Positions 1 to 8,933 of a stretch of 64,000 bases of DNA are shown here, piece by piece; within the stretch, counting starts at the first letter, position 1, and every line of letters starts with the position of its first letter. The stretch lies in the NCBI RefSeq assembly GCF_900167085.1, contig NZ_FUXA01000003.1, forward strand, positions 124,001 to 188,000, given 5' to 3'. Made by a program: the position numbers and the translations under genes. This stretch comes from Eubacterium ruminantium. GTDB taxonomy: Bacteria; Bacillota; Clostridia; Lachnospirales; Lachnospiraceae. The notes below the pieces were generated by a model. That model was not told the origin of the DNA. It searched no databases and worked only from the letters and a program-made list of their open reading frames with translations.

Positions 1-71
<71 letters not shown>

Positions 72-116
72 ATTTGTGTCTCACAAAAATGCTTATATGC
101 ATTTTCGCAAGTAAAA

Positions 117-187
117 AGCGGGTGATGGGAATCGAACCCACGTATCCAGCTTGGAAGGCTGGTGTTCTACCATTGAACTACACCCGC
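117..187 (-). tRNA. tRNA-Gly(TCC)
   Basis: The minus strand folds into a complete cloverleaf. Acceptor GCGGGTG pairs with CACCCGC, the anticodon loop CTTCCAA gives anticodon TCC (reads GGA), and the T loop is TTCGATT. CCA is not encoded. It lies 45 bases after tRNA-Arg in coordinate terms and is read in the same direction. Confidence 0.95.
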
Positions 188-217
188 ATATTATATATAT
201 ATGCTTTTGTATTAGCG

Positions 218-292
218 TCGGGGTGACAGGATTCGAACCTGCGACCTCCTGATCCCAAATCAGGCGCTCTAGCCAAGCTGAGCCACACCCCG
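218..292 (-). tRNA. tRNA-Pro(TGG)
   Basis: Complete minus-strand cloverleaf. Acceptor CGGGGTG pairs with CACCCCG, and the anticodon loop TTTGGGA gives TGG (reads CCA). It is the first gene behind the internal promoter at 322-350. Confidence 0.95.
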
Positions 293-321
293 AAATCGGA
301 AAATCACTCGACACAACGAAT

Positions 322-350
322 ATTATACATAATCGTGTTTTGTTTGTCAA
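322..350 (-). promoter_or_regulatory. Consensus sigma-A promoter for tRNA-Pro/Gly/Arg
   Basis: On the minus strand TTGACA (345-350) is separated by exactly 17 bases from TATAAT (322-327). The stretch just upstream of the -35 box (351-371) is almost pure A on the transcribed-sense strand, as in UP elements of strong stable-RNA promoters. Transcription would start about 30 bases before tRNA-Pro. Confidence 0.85.
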
Positions 351-374
351 CTGATTTTTTTATTTTTTTTAAAG

Positions 375-448
375 TAGCGGGAGGGGGATTTGAACCCTCG
401 ACACTGCGGGTATGAACCGCATGCTCTAGCCAACTGAGCTATCCCGCC
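375..448 (-). tRNA. tRNA-Met(CAT), elongator type
   Basis: Minus-strand cloverleaf with acceptor GGCGGGA/TCCCGCT and anticodon loop TTCATAC (CAT). The GGCGGG start and the TGCGG/CCGCA anticodon stem match elongator tRNA-Met. The initiator hallmark of three G-C pairs in the anticodon stem next to the loop is absent. A lysidine-modified tRNA-Ile2 is a less likely alternative. Confidence 0.9.
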
Positions 449-474
449 ATGAACCATAACCAAGTGGTTATGAG

Positions 475-547
475 TGGGACCTACAGGGCTCGAACCTGTG
501 ACCCTCTGCTTGTAAGGCAGATGCTCTCCCAGCTGAGCTAAGATCCC
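475..547 (-). tRNA. tRNA-Val(TAC)
   Basis: Minus-strand cloverleaf with acceptor GGGATCT/AGGTCCC and anticodon loop CTTACAA (TAC, reads GTA). It is the first gene of the cluster, 22 bases downstream of the -10 box at 569-574. Confidence 0.95.
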
Positions 548-568
548 GTGTTTTTCAGCACTTTTCCA

Positions 569-597
569 ATTATATAGATGAAGTACTGAAATGTCAA
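569..597 (-). promoter_or_regulatory. Consensus sigma-A promoter of the tRNA cluster
   Basis: Minus strand TTGACA (592-597), a 17-base spacer and TATAAT (569-574): a perfect consensus. Upstream (about 604-632) is an A-rich tract resembling an UP element. The start point would be close to base 562, giving a short leader before tRNA-Val. Confidence 0.88.
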
Positions 598-710
598 GCA
601 TAAAAATCAATTTTTTTTATTTTTTTGAAAAAGTGCTTTAAGCCGCGTAAATACGTCATTTTTCACCACTAAACTTTCTCTTGTACTAATAAAAATACAT
701 TCTTTTTTAT

Positions 711-1688
711 TTACAAAGCCCCAAAAGATTTCAAAATGAATACCCACATAGTCAAAGTTACGGATGATAGTATGGTCGTTATAAGAATAACATTTGATGT
801 TAGCACCTTGTCATTTTTCATATTATCCGCCATAACATAGCAGCTTACGGTTGTCGGTGACGCAAGCATCACAAGAATTGCCGCTATCTCACTCGGTGCA
901 AACTTCATTAAAAGGGCCAGAGGCAGAAATACAGCCGGTAAAACGATCAATTTGACCACAGAAGCCGCTATAGCCGGTTTTAGGCGTCCCAGAGCCTCAT
1001 TCTTATCAAATCCTCCTCCGATGGCTATAAGAGCTATTGGAGTGGCTGTATTCGATATATATGTTATGGTTTTCGCCGGTATAGCCGGCATGGATAATCC
1101 GGAAAGCGAGAATAAAAGTCCTGCCAGTATTCCGAGTATTATCGGATTCTTAAGGATATTTATAAAAGCTTTCTTAATATTTTTACTTCTGATCTGCCTT
1201 CTCTCCTCTTCCGATGCCGGATTTACTTTACCCATATCCGCAGAGAAGGTAAGGATTATTACGGATAAGATATTAAAAAATGGTACAGCTGCAACTATCA
1301 TCATTGGAGCCATGCCCGAATTTCCGCATATATTTTCAACAAATGCAACGCCCAAAACAGCCGCACTTCCCCTGACTCCCGCCTGGGCAAATGCGCCAAC
1401 CATGGTTTTGTCTTTAACAAATAAATACGTTAAAAGCCATACCAGCAAAAACATGACTATAGTTACGATCATACAAAAAAGCAGGAAATCACCTGTCATT
1501 TGATCGGCTACATCCGTTTCAGATATATCTTTAAAAAGCATCACCGGAAGTGCCACAAGAAAAACATATTTGTTTGCGGCAGATACGAATCCATCAGAAA
1601 TGATACCCATTTTCCTGATGATATATCCCAAAAGGATCATAAGGAAAATAGGTATCGTTACATTTAGACTAAAAATAAAATTACTCAT
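711..1688 (-). CDS. AEC (auxin efflux carrier) family transporter
   Basis: Predicted integral membrane permease of about 325 residues, made almost entirely of hydrophobic helices (roughly ten). It starts with a helix containing IPIFLMILLGY and has a basic cytoplasmic loop near the middle (residues about 155-175). Size and two-times-five-helix layout fit the AEC/MleP family, which moves organic anions or amino-acid-like compounds; the substrate cannot be read from sequence. Of two adjacent ATGs the second (1688) sits 7 bases after an AAGGA motif and is preferred. The start lies inside the last codons of the upstream kinase gene, so translation is probably coupled. This suggests the transporter is an output or a sensing partner of that two-component system. 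Confidence 0.8.
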   Translation of the reverse strand: MSNFIFSLNVTIPIFLMILLGYIIRKMGIISDGFVSAANKYVFLVALPVMLFKDISETDVADQMTGDFLLFCMIVTIVMFLLVWLLTYLFVKDKTMVGAFAQAGVRGSAAVLGVAFVENICGNSGMAPMMIVAAVPFFNILSVIILTFSADMGKVNPASEEERRQIRSKNIKKAFINILKNPIILGILAGLLFSLSGLSMPAIPAKTITYISNTATPIALIAIGGGFDKNEALGRLKPAIAASVVKLIVLPAVFLPLALLMKFAPSEIAAILVMLASPTTVSCYVMADNMKNDKVLTSNVILITTILSSVTLTMWVFILKSFGAL

Positions 1689-4476
1689 CATTCTGTCCTT
1701 CGGTATTTTTCTTAATAAGCGGGAATTTAAGAATAACCTTAAACATTTCTCCCGTTACTTCGATCAGGAATTCACCGTTCATAAGCTCTGTAAGGCTCTT
1801 AGAGATAGAAAGGCCCAGTCCACTTCCTTCGGTAGATCTTGATCTGTCACCACGCACAAAACGCTCTATAAGCTCATCCTCGGACACTTCTATCTTCTGA
1901 GCACAAACATTCTCGAGAGTCATGATGGCATTATCTTCATCATATGTAAGAGTCATATTGACTTTTGTATTTTCTTTTGAGTATTTAAATGCATTAGTAA
2001 GCACATTTTCAGTAATTCTGAAGAGATGACGTCCGTCTGCATTTATCATAACAGGTTCTTCGCAAATATTTGTAACAAGTTCGATTCCCTTCTCGTTGAA
2101 TTTATCTATATATTCACCTTCCATCTGGTAAAGGAACTCAGAGAAATCAATCTGGACGATATCCATTTCGATTTCGCCGGAACTTGCCTTAGATGCTTCG
2201 ATAAGGTCTTCAATCAGCTGTTTTAATCGCTGAGATTTATTATCCAGAATATCCAGATAACCAAGCACTTTCTCATTATCGAAATCTTCTCTTCTGATCA
2301 GTGAAACATAATTTATGATTGATGTAAGCGGAGTCTTGATATCATGAGATACATTTGTAATAAGCTCTGCCTTCATCTTTTCATCACGTACATTCTTCTC
2401 AACAGACTTGCTGAGTGCTTCATTCATTCCATTTATGGTCCACGCGAGGGTAAGACTACTTCCGCTTATACCTTCGGTATTAACCTTCGCATCGAGATTA
2501 CCGCCTCCGATCTCTCTCGCTGTATTAAGGACACGGTCAACACCTTCCTCGTTTTTAACAGTTTTATAAAGAGACATCATATTTATGATTATGAATATAG
2601 CATCGACCAGCATGACATATTTAAATGACAATTTTGTAGTCTGAGTAAATATCAGTCCGGCTATATTAAATAATACAACCGCACCACCTCTGATAAATGC
2701 AACACGTCCGCCTCGCCCCTGTCTTGAAGCCATTTCGAACATGGAACTTACAAAGCTTATAAGTCGTAATACAATTAACTCTTTTATGATTACTCTTCTT
2801 CTGATTCTTCTGACTATAGATAAAAGTATCTCAACGCCAAATACATAGAAAAATGCAATGACAAATACAGTCGTCATTATAGTCACGGAATTTATATTAT
2901 CATTCCAACTGTCATAAATGAAAATATCTCGATAAGTCTCGATTCCGATATTATACATAACCAAAGCTAAAGTCACAAAAACGGCTATAGGAATCTCTAT
3001 AAGCATCTTATCAAAATAGAATATGCTTCCTTCATCCACTGCATCTTTTTCTCTAAAAGGTCTGGCAATCAGTAAAAGAATAAGGAGCAGGCATGCAAGG
3101 ATTATTGTAAATACAGTTATATTTGTATCATAGTCCGGATAAGCCCATTTACAGAAATCATAAAAAGCTCTTTTCTTAATCTCTTTATTGTTATAAAAAT
3201 TGGATTTTCCTTTTGTTTTCAGACCAAATACCATATTTGATCTAAGATTTGCATCATAAGTATCACGGTAATAATCAATATTCAGATTTGAAAGATACGA
3301 GATTGCATGCTTTTTACCTTTACGATCGACATAATAGCTCGTTTCTCCATCAAGTCCATCATTATTTATATTTAATTCCACGACGATATCGCAGTTATTC
3401 TTGATAAACTGCACAATGCTTTCCTTACTGAAATCACTGTAAATAAAATCATCATTCATGAACATATAAACATTATTATCACTTATACCATCATAATAAT
3501 TCAATCCACTGATAGTATATGTATACATAAGAGAATCGTCCAAAAGAGATGTATCATGATTTGCATAGTATGTATAATCACGTATGATATTGTAATCTTC
3601 GCCCATGGCGCCAAATAATGGATATAATAAAGAACTATAGAACGGAGCATACAGAATGGACTCCTCAAATTCCGCATTAGAACCATCGATTGAAAGATAA
3701 TCAAGTGGAATATAAATATACTCGTTATCGTAAAGATTTTTTATATCTGTCATTCCCCAGACATTATAGATATACGAAGACGTCATTACGGCATAATAAC
3801 CGGAAGTTTCATTTCTTAAAACCCAATCACTGAAAGAAATATCCAGCTTGTCCAAATTGTCAATCTCATCAACTTTCACACCTGTAGAACCAAGTGTCAT
3901 AAACAGCTTACGATAATCTCTTGAACGAATTTTAATATACTGACTTGATCCATGTGCAATATCAAATGTTTCACCAAGCTGCTCATAATCATAAGTATTT
4001 TCATAATTCAGTTCATATATGACATTATCTATATTGGCTTCATAGGTACTTGTCTGTTCAACATCGTTGATGGAAAATCTTTCTACTTGTGACGAAATAT
4101 AAGAAATTTTGTACATCGGTTCATCTTCTTTACCGAGAATATCATTTGCGAAACTGTCTGATATATCAAAAACCATGAGTTTCTTGGCATATCTGTCAAC
4201 ATTGTAATATTTCTCAGAACGGAAATAAGTTTCGAGAAGCTGATCCGCCGAATGACTCATGATATACTTCACATGATCGGTTTCAGCATATTCCTGATCA
4301 CCATAAATTGTTTCTTTTTCGAAATAATTATCCTTTATGAATCTGGCAACATTAAGAATGATCAAAGCAACAACACAAACAAAGCCAATAAGTTCGATAA
4401 TAATCTTACTGGCTCTGCTCTGTAGAATGTAAATCTTTTTTGTTTCTTTTTCTTTCTTTAAAGATTCGTCACTCAT
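1681..4476 (-). CDS. Sensor histidine kinase with large extracellular domain
   Basis: A 931-residue membrane kinase. One helix near residues 22-44 is followed by about 400 residues of extracellular, Tyr/Asp/Asn-rich sequence, then several helices from about 450 to 640, a coiled linker, a HisKA domain with phospho-acceptor His at about 711 (motif SHDIKTPL), and an ATPase domain with the N box near 824 (ENVLTNAFKYS) and GSGLGLS near 884. I chose the ATG at 4476 because the longer reading begins inside the regulator gene and lacks a ribosome site. It is co-transcribed with the OmpR regulator upstream and the AEC transporter downstream. The outer domain resembles no sensor fold I can name, so the signal is unknown. 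Confidence 0.88.
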   Translation of the reverse strand: MSDESLKKEKETKKIYILQSRASKIIIELIGFVCVVALIILNVARFIKDNYFEKETIYGDQEYAETDHVKYIMSHSADQLLETYFRSEKYYNVDRYAKKLMVFDISDSFANDILGKEDEPMYKISYISSQVERFSINDVEQTSTYEANIDNVIYELNYENTYDYEQLGETFDIAHGSSQYIKIRSRDYRKLFMTLGSTGVKVDEIDNLDKLDISFSDWVLRNETSGYYAVMTSSYIYNVWGMTDIKNLYDNEYIYIPLDYLSIDGSNAEFEESILYAPFYSSLLYPLFGAMGEDYNIIRDYTYYANHDTSLLDDSLMYTYTISGLNYYDGISDNNVYMFMNDDFIYSDFSKESIVQFIKNNCDIVVELNINNDGLDGETSYYVDRKGKKHAISYLSNLNIDYYRDTYDANLRSNMVFGLKTKGKSNFYNNKEIKKRAFYDFCKWAYPDYDTNITVFTIILACLLLILLLIARPFREKDAVDEGSIFYFDKMLIEIPIAVFVTLALVMYNIGIETYRDIFIYDSWNDNINSVTIMTTVFVIAFFYVFGVEILLSIVRRIRRRVIIKELIVLRLISFVSSMFEMASRQGRGGRVAFIRGGAVVLFNIAGLIFTQTTKLSFKYVMLVDAIFIIINMMSLYKTVKNEEGVDRVLNTAREIGGGNLDAKVNTEGISGSSLTLAWTINGMNEALSKSVEKNVRDEKMKAELITNVSHDIKTPLTSIINYVSLIRREDFDNEKVLGYLDILDNKSQRLKQLIEDLIEASKASSGEIEMDIVQIDFSEFLYQMEGEYIDKFNEKGIELVTNICEEPVMINADGRHLFRITENVLTNAFKYSKENTKVNMTLTYDEDNAIMTLENVCAQKIEVSEDELIERFVRGDRSRSTEGSGLGLSISKSLTELMNGEFLIEVTGEMFKVILKFPLIKKNTEGQNDE

Positions 4477-4480
4477 GATC

Positions 4481-5179
4481 TTATATCTTCTCAAGCTTAT
4501 AACCCTGCCCCCAAACAACCTTCAGGTATTTTGGCTCCTTCGGATTAAGCTCAATTTTTTCTCTAATATGTCTGATATGTACAGCTATAATATTCTCTGA
4601 TGCAAATGCTTCCTCTTTCCATACAGCTTCATAAATCTGAGATGTTGAAAATACAGTATTCATATTCTCCATCAAAAATCTAAGGATATGGAATTCAATA
4701 GGAGTAAGCTTAACATCCTCTCCATCAACAGCTACTGTTCTGCTTCTTGTATCAAGAACAAGACCACCACTGATAAGTTTATCAGCATCAGCTGAAGGAA
4801 CTGCTATATTTCCGAGAGTTGTATAACGTCTAAGCTGGGACTTGACTCTTGCAACAAGCTCAAGCGGATTAAATGGTTTAGCCATATAATCATCTGCTCC
4901 AACATTAAGTCCGAGTATCTTATCATTATACTCTGTTCTTGCTGAAAGAAGAATAACCGGAACATTGCTGAATTCACGAATCTTCTTTACAACATTAAGT
5001 CCATCAACCTTTGGCATCATAATATCAACAACTAAAAGATGAATCTTTTCATTAGCAATTATTTCCAAAGCTTCAGATCCATCATATGCTTTAAAAACTT
5101 TATATCCTTCTGCTTCAAGATAGATTGAGACAGCTTCCACTATCTCTTTCTCATCATCACACATTAAAATATTATACAT
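4481..5179 (-). CDS. OmpR/PhoB-family response regulator
   Basis: A 232-residue two-domain regulator. The N-terminal receiver has the acidic pair in CDDE (residues 8-9), phospho-acceptor Asp52 in VVDIMMP and Lys near 103 in AKPFNP. The C-terminal winged helix (about 130-232) contains the typical LTPIEFHILRFL and HIRHIREKI segments. The start at 5179 (MYNIL) is preceded at 5 bases by GAGGTG; an upstream in-frame ATG overlaps that site and is rejected. Its stop lies 4 bases before the kinase start, so the pair is a classical two-component operon. Confidence 0.93.
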   Translation of the reverse strand: MYNILMCDDEKEIVEAVSIYLEAEGYKVFKAYDGSEALEIIANEKIHLLVVDIMMPKVDGLNVVKKIREFSNVPVILLSARTEYNDKILGLNVGADDYMAKPFNPLELVARVKSQLRRYTTLGNIAVPSADADKLISGGLVLDTRSRTVAVDGEDVKLTPIEFHILRFLMENMNTVFSTSQIYEAVWKEEAFASENIIAVHIRHIREKIELNPKEPKYLKVVWGQGYKLEKI

Positions 5180-5319
5180 TTCGCACCTCATATTCCATCC
5201 GTAATCATCTTTACAGAATAGTTTATTTCGCTTCTAATAAAACAATCGTAACAGATTAAGGTCATATTGCAATTAAGACTTTATGAAGATTTCCCAACAA
5301 AAAACAACGTATTTTCCAG

Positions 5320-5360
5320 AAAAAAGACCGCCAAATGATACTTTCATCCAGCGGTCTTCT
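5320..5360 (-). terminator. Rho-independent terminator of the small membrane protein gene
   Basis: The arms AAGACCGCC (5325-5333 region) and GCGGTCTT (5351-5358) form a GC-rich hairpin. On the minus strand it is followed by a run of six T. It lies just past the stop codon at 5382. Confidence 0.85.
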
Positions 5361-5381
5361 GCTTTGTTTAATGCTGACTGC

Positions 5382-5621
5382 TTATGCCTCTGCTTCAGGC
5401 TTAACATCCTCTGTGATTTCCTGATCGTCATCAAAGAAATCATCATCAAAATCATCATCAAACTCATCAAAATCATCAAGATAATCAGGTGTAAGATACT
5501 TATATACTGCAACTGCAATTCCGGCAATAATTGTAATCACACCAACAATGATCGCAATTGAGAGAAACGCGTTCTTTGCGCTTTCAACTGGTTCATCTGT
5601 TCTCTTCTCTACGTCTTTCAT
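5382..5621 (-). CDS. Small acidic single-pass membrane protein
   Basis: 79 residues: a short basic/acidic head, one hydrophobic helix at about residues 18-42, then an extremely Asp/Glu/Phe-rich tail (repeats of DDF and DDD) ending in EAEA. The start at 5621 is chosen because AGGTGG lies 8 bases upstream; the longer reading would start at GTG inside that site. It has its own terminator. I do not recognise a family. Such short helix-plus-acidic-tail proteins are common in Lachnospiraceae genomes and uncharacterised. Confidence 0.7.
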   Translation of the reverse strand: MKDVEKRTDEPVESAKNAFLSIAIIVGVITIIAGIAVAVYKYLTPDYLDDFDEFDDDFDDDFFDDDQEITEDVKPEAEA

Positions 5622-5737
5622 ATCAATACCCACCTTTCAACAGTTTAAATATAGCAAATTTATTATAGCACAGCATTTTTAGATATGCCATACCAAATAG
5701 AAAAAAAAGATTAAAATTCGTGAATTTTTCACATTAT

Positions 5738-8113
5738 CTAAAGTTTCTTAAGTTTAGCTAAAGATGCAAACATTTTCTTCTCTCCGACTCTGTCAAAATT
5801 AACCATGACTTCATAATCGGAACCCATTTTGTCAATCTGAGTCACGACGCCTTTTCCGAATTTGATATGCTTAACAGTATCGCCTACGCTGTAATCAATA
5901 TCTGTATTATCCGGCATACCCTTCTTAAGCGAAGACATGTTTACACTGCTGTATGGTTTTTCAACCTTGAGGCTCTTCTTACCGGAACCGCTGCCACCGG
6001 AACTGTAGCTGTTGCCGCCGTAACCTCCTGAACCATAACTACTTCCGTAGCCACCACCGTAACTGCTTCCGCCTCCGTAGCTTCCCGATCCGTATCCACC
6101 TCCGTAACTATTTCCGCTGCCATAACCGCTTCCATAGCCACTGTAATCATCCGAATCATATGAAGAATTCTTTCTCATATATGATGGCGCTTTATCAGCT
6201 TTACGGATAATAAGATTTGAAGGTATCTCTTTAATGAATCTTGAAACATCACTGTAATTTCTGGATCCATTGATCATTCTTGTAGATGCACCGCTGAGGC
6301 GGAGTTCCTTCATAGCTCTGGTGATTCCTACATAGCAAAGTCTTCTTTCTTCCTCAAGCGCATCAGGATCATCAGAATCAAGAGCCATTCCGCTCGGGAA
6401 CAGTCTTTCTTCCATTCCCACCATGAATACATATGGGAATTCAAGACCTTTAGCACTATGAAGTGTCATAAGAGAAACCCTGTCATCACTTTCGACTTCC
6501 GTATCCGTATCAGCAACAAGTGCTATCTCTTCAAGGAGTTCGGTAAGATTTGGATTTTCAGCTCCTTCTTCATAACTTACAATTTTGTTTCTAAGTTCTG
6601 TAAGGTTCTCAAGCCTTGTCTTTGCTTCATCGGTTCCTTCAGCCTTAAGGAGCGAAGCATAATCTGTAAGTTCCATGATCTTATCAAAAAGAGCCGTAAG
6701 CCCTTCTTCATGATATTCATCAACCAATTTATAAATAAGATCCGTAAATGCTGTAATCTTTGCAGCAGCTCTTTCGAGGCCTTTAATCTCATTTACCATA
6801 TCCATAGCTGTAAAAAGATCTATGCCATTTCCGACTGCATATTCAACAAGCTTATTTACAGATGTATCTCCGATTCCCCGTCTCGGAACATTTATTATCC
6901 TTCGAAGTGCGATCTCATCATCTCTGTTATTGACAGTCTTGAGATATCCGAGAATATCTCTGATCTCTCGTCTGTCATAGAAATTAGTTCCGCCGACAAT
7001 CTTATAAGGAACGCCTTCCATGATAAGTTTTTCTTCAAGTATTCGTGACTGATTATTGGTTCTGTAAAGAATAGCAATATCAGAAAGTCCCTCTCCCCTT
7101 CTCATCAGTTCGATGATCCTTCTGACAACACTTTCTGCCTCCGAATATTCATTATCAAAACATTCGTAAATGAGCTTCTCGCCGTCTTCTTTATCAGTCC
7201 AAAGACTCTTGTCCTTTCTGCCTTCATTATTGGCTATAACACCATTTGCAGCATTAAGGATATTTGCCGTAGATCTGTAATTCTGCTCAAGTTTAACTAC
7301 CTTTGCCTCAGGATATTCATTTTCAAAATTCAGAATATTACTTATATCAGCACCTCTGAATTTATAAATGGACTGGTCATCGTCACCAACAACACAAAGA
7401 TTTCTGTATTTGGAAGCAAGCATCTTCACAAGAAGAAACTGTGTTCTGTTAGTATCCTGATACTCATCAACCATTATATACTTAAACCGGTTCTGATACA
7501 TCAGAAGGATATCCGGATTATGTTCGAAAAGTTCAATAGTTTTGTAAATTAAATCATCAAAATCCAGCGCATTATTGGTCTTCATACGCTTCTGATACTC
7601 TCTGTAAATCTTCGCCTTATTCTGTCCTCTGAAATCAGACCCCTGACGTCTCTCATACTGGTCCGGCGAAAGATACTCTTCCTTAGCCTTTGAAACCTCG
7701 GAAAGCATCGCTCTTTCCGGATACTGCTTAGGATCAAAATTCAAATATTTCAGAACTTCTTTTATCACTGTCTTCTGGTCATCGGTATCATAAATAGTAA
7801 AATTATTATTACCGCCCAGAACTTCATAATGCCTTCTTAAAATCCTAACACACATGGAGTGAAACGTACTTACCCATATGCTTTCAGAGCCAAAACCGAC
7901 TATGCGGTCAACTCTTTCTCTCATCTCATTTGCAGCTTTATTGGTAAATGTAATCGCCAGTATATTGTATGGATTAACCGACTTTTCATTTATGAGATAT
8001 GCAATCCTGTGTGTAAGTACACGGGTCTTTCCTGAACCCGCTCCTGCCAAAATAAGAAGAGGCCCCTCGGTATACGAGCAGGCCTCCTCTTGAACTCTAT
8101 TTAGACCTTCCAT
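5738..8113 (-). CDS. pcrA: ATP-dependent DNA helicase PcrA (UvrD/Rep family)
   Basis: A 791-residue superfamily 1A helicase for repair and rolling-circle replication. Visible motifs are the Q-motif region LNRVQEEA, Walker A GAGSGKT (about 24-30), DEYQDTN (Walker B, about 216), QNYRST and VSLMTLHSAKGLEF. Residues about 650-710 form an unusual linker built almost only of Gly, Ser and Tyr. It is followed by the C-terminal Tudor-like domain (VGDTVKHIKFGKGVV) that in PcrA contacts RNA polymerase. The ATG overlaps the stop of pspA by one base (TAATG), so the two genes are translationally coupled. Confidence 0.95.
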   Translation of the reverse strand: MEGLNRVQEEACSYTEGPLLILAGAGSGKTRVLTHRIAYLINEKSVNPYNILAITFTNKAANEMRERVDRIVGFGSESIWVSTFHSMCVRILRRHYEVLGGNNNFTIYDTDDQKTVIKEVLKYLNFDPKQYPERAMLSEVSKAKEEYLSPDQYERRQGSDFRGQNKAKIYREYQKRMKTNNALDFDDLIYKTIELFEHNPDILLMYQNRFKYIMVDEYQDTNRTQFLLVKMLASKYRNLCVVGDDDQSIYKFRGADISNILNFENEYPEAKVVKLEQNYRSTANILNAANGVIANNEGRKDKSLWTDKEDGEKLIYECFDNEYSEAESVVRRIIELMRRGEGLSDIAILYRTNNQSRILEEKLIMEGVPYKIVGGTNFYDRREIRDILGYLKTVNNRDDEIALRRIINVPRRGIGDTSVNKLVEYAVGNGIDLFTAMDMVNEIKGLERAAAKITAFTDLIYKLVDEYHEEGLTALFDKIMELTDYASLLKAEGTDEAKTRLENLTELRNKIVSYEEGAENPNLTELLEEIALVADTDTEVESDDRVSLMTLHSAKGLEFPYVFMVGMEERLFPSGMALDSDDPDALEEERRLCYVGITRAMKELRLSGASTRMINGSRNYSDVSRFIKEIPSNLIIRKADKAPSYMRKNSSYDSDDYSGYGSGYGSGNSYGGGYGSGSYGGGSSYGGGYGSSYGSGGYGGNSYSSGGSGSGKKSLKVEKPYSSVNMSSLKKGMPDNTDIDYSVGDTVKHIKFGKGVVTQIDKMGSDYEVMVNFDRVGEKKMFASLAKLKKL

Positions 8114-8811
8114 TATTCAGCTGAAGGAGCAGCTACGCCGAGCTTAGCCTTGATTGCTGCAATTTCATCCTGAACAGCTGCATCAGGTGCTGCATCATAT
8201 TTACCTGCAAGATTCTGTATCTCATTTGCTGCAGATGACTGATTAAGATCAGCCATAGCATTTGCTGAATCAAGCATTGAATTAGCCTTAGCTTCCATAC
8301 GTTCAAAAGCTGAAATGCTTGATGCTGAGTCGCCAACAGAAGATGTAAGCTTATTGATACGCTCCTGTGTCTTAGCAACTTTAATCTTAGCCTTGATAGC
8401 ATCACGTCTTGCATCAAGTTCACTTATATCATTAACAAGCTTGTCGTGCATCTGACGCATCTTGATAGCATTTGCTGCAGCAACATCATATGTCTGCTGA
8501 AGACTAGCCTGCTTTGTAGTAAGTTTAGCTTTCTCCTGAAGGAACTTAGCTGCATCAGCATCATTTCCTGCAAGAACAGCCTTCTCTGCATATGCCTGCA
8601 TTTCAAGGATTTCCTTGTTACACTGATCGAGTTCTCTCTTACATCTCTGCTCATCAGCCATAACTGCTGCTGTCTCTTCCTTAACCTTTCCGAGATCAGC
8701 TGTAAGATTTCTCATTGTCTGATCGATCATCTTCTCAGGATCCTCTGCCTTATCGAGAAGCGCATTAATATTTGCTGCCATGATATCTTTGAATCTTGAT
8801 AAAATTCCCAT
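8113..8811 (-). CDS. pspA: PspA/IM30 (Vipp1) family membrane-stress protein
   Basis: 232 residues, nearly all predicted alpha-helical coiled coil, beginning GILSRFKDIMAANINALLDK, the amphipathic N-terminal helix typical of PspA/IM30. Family members form ESCRT-III-like rods on the inner face of the membrane and respond to envelope stress. A strong AGGAGG site precedes the ATG, with promoter TTGTAA-17-TATAAT upstream. It is transcribed together with pcrA. Confidence 0.9.
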   Translation of the reverse strand: MGILSRFKDIMAANINALLDKAEDPEKMIDQTMRNLTADLGKVKEETAAVMADEQRCKRELDQCNKEILEMQAYAEKAVLAGNDADAAKFLQEKAKLTTKQASLQQTYDVAAANAIKMRQMHDKLVNDISELDARRDAIKAKIKVAKTQERINKLTSSVGDSASSISAFERMEAKANSMLDSANAMADLNQSSAANEIQNLAGKYDAAPDAAVQDEIAAIKAKLGVAAPSAE

Positions 8812-8861
8812 TAAAATACTCCTCCTTTAGTAGAATATTATTAAACTTAACAAGTAGTTCC

Positions 8862-8890
8862 ATTATACATTAAAACGGTTCTGATTACAA
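8862..8890 (-). promoter_or_regulatory. Sigma-A promoter of pspA-pcrA
   Basis: Minus strand -35 TTGTAA (8885-8890), 17-base spacer, -10 TATAAT (8862-8867). The leader to the pspA start is about 45 bases. Confidence 0.75.
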
Positions 8891-8933
8891 GGTTATGCAA
8901 CAAAATGTAGCCTCCTTCAGTATCACCGATCAT

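Noticed and set aside
952-1503. 183-codon plus-strand open frame
   Set aside because: It is antisense to the AEC transporter, has no ribosome site, and its composition is explained by the hydrophobic codons on the other strand.
6458-7048. 196-codon plus-strand open frame
   Set aside because: It is antisense to the conserved pcrA motor domains, rich in Cys/Ile/Phe as expected for a shadow, without start signals.
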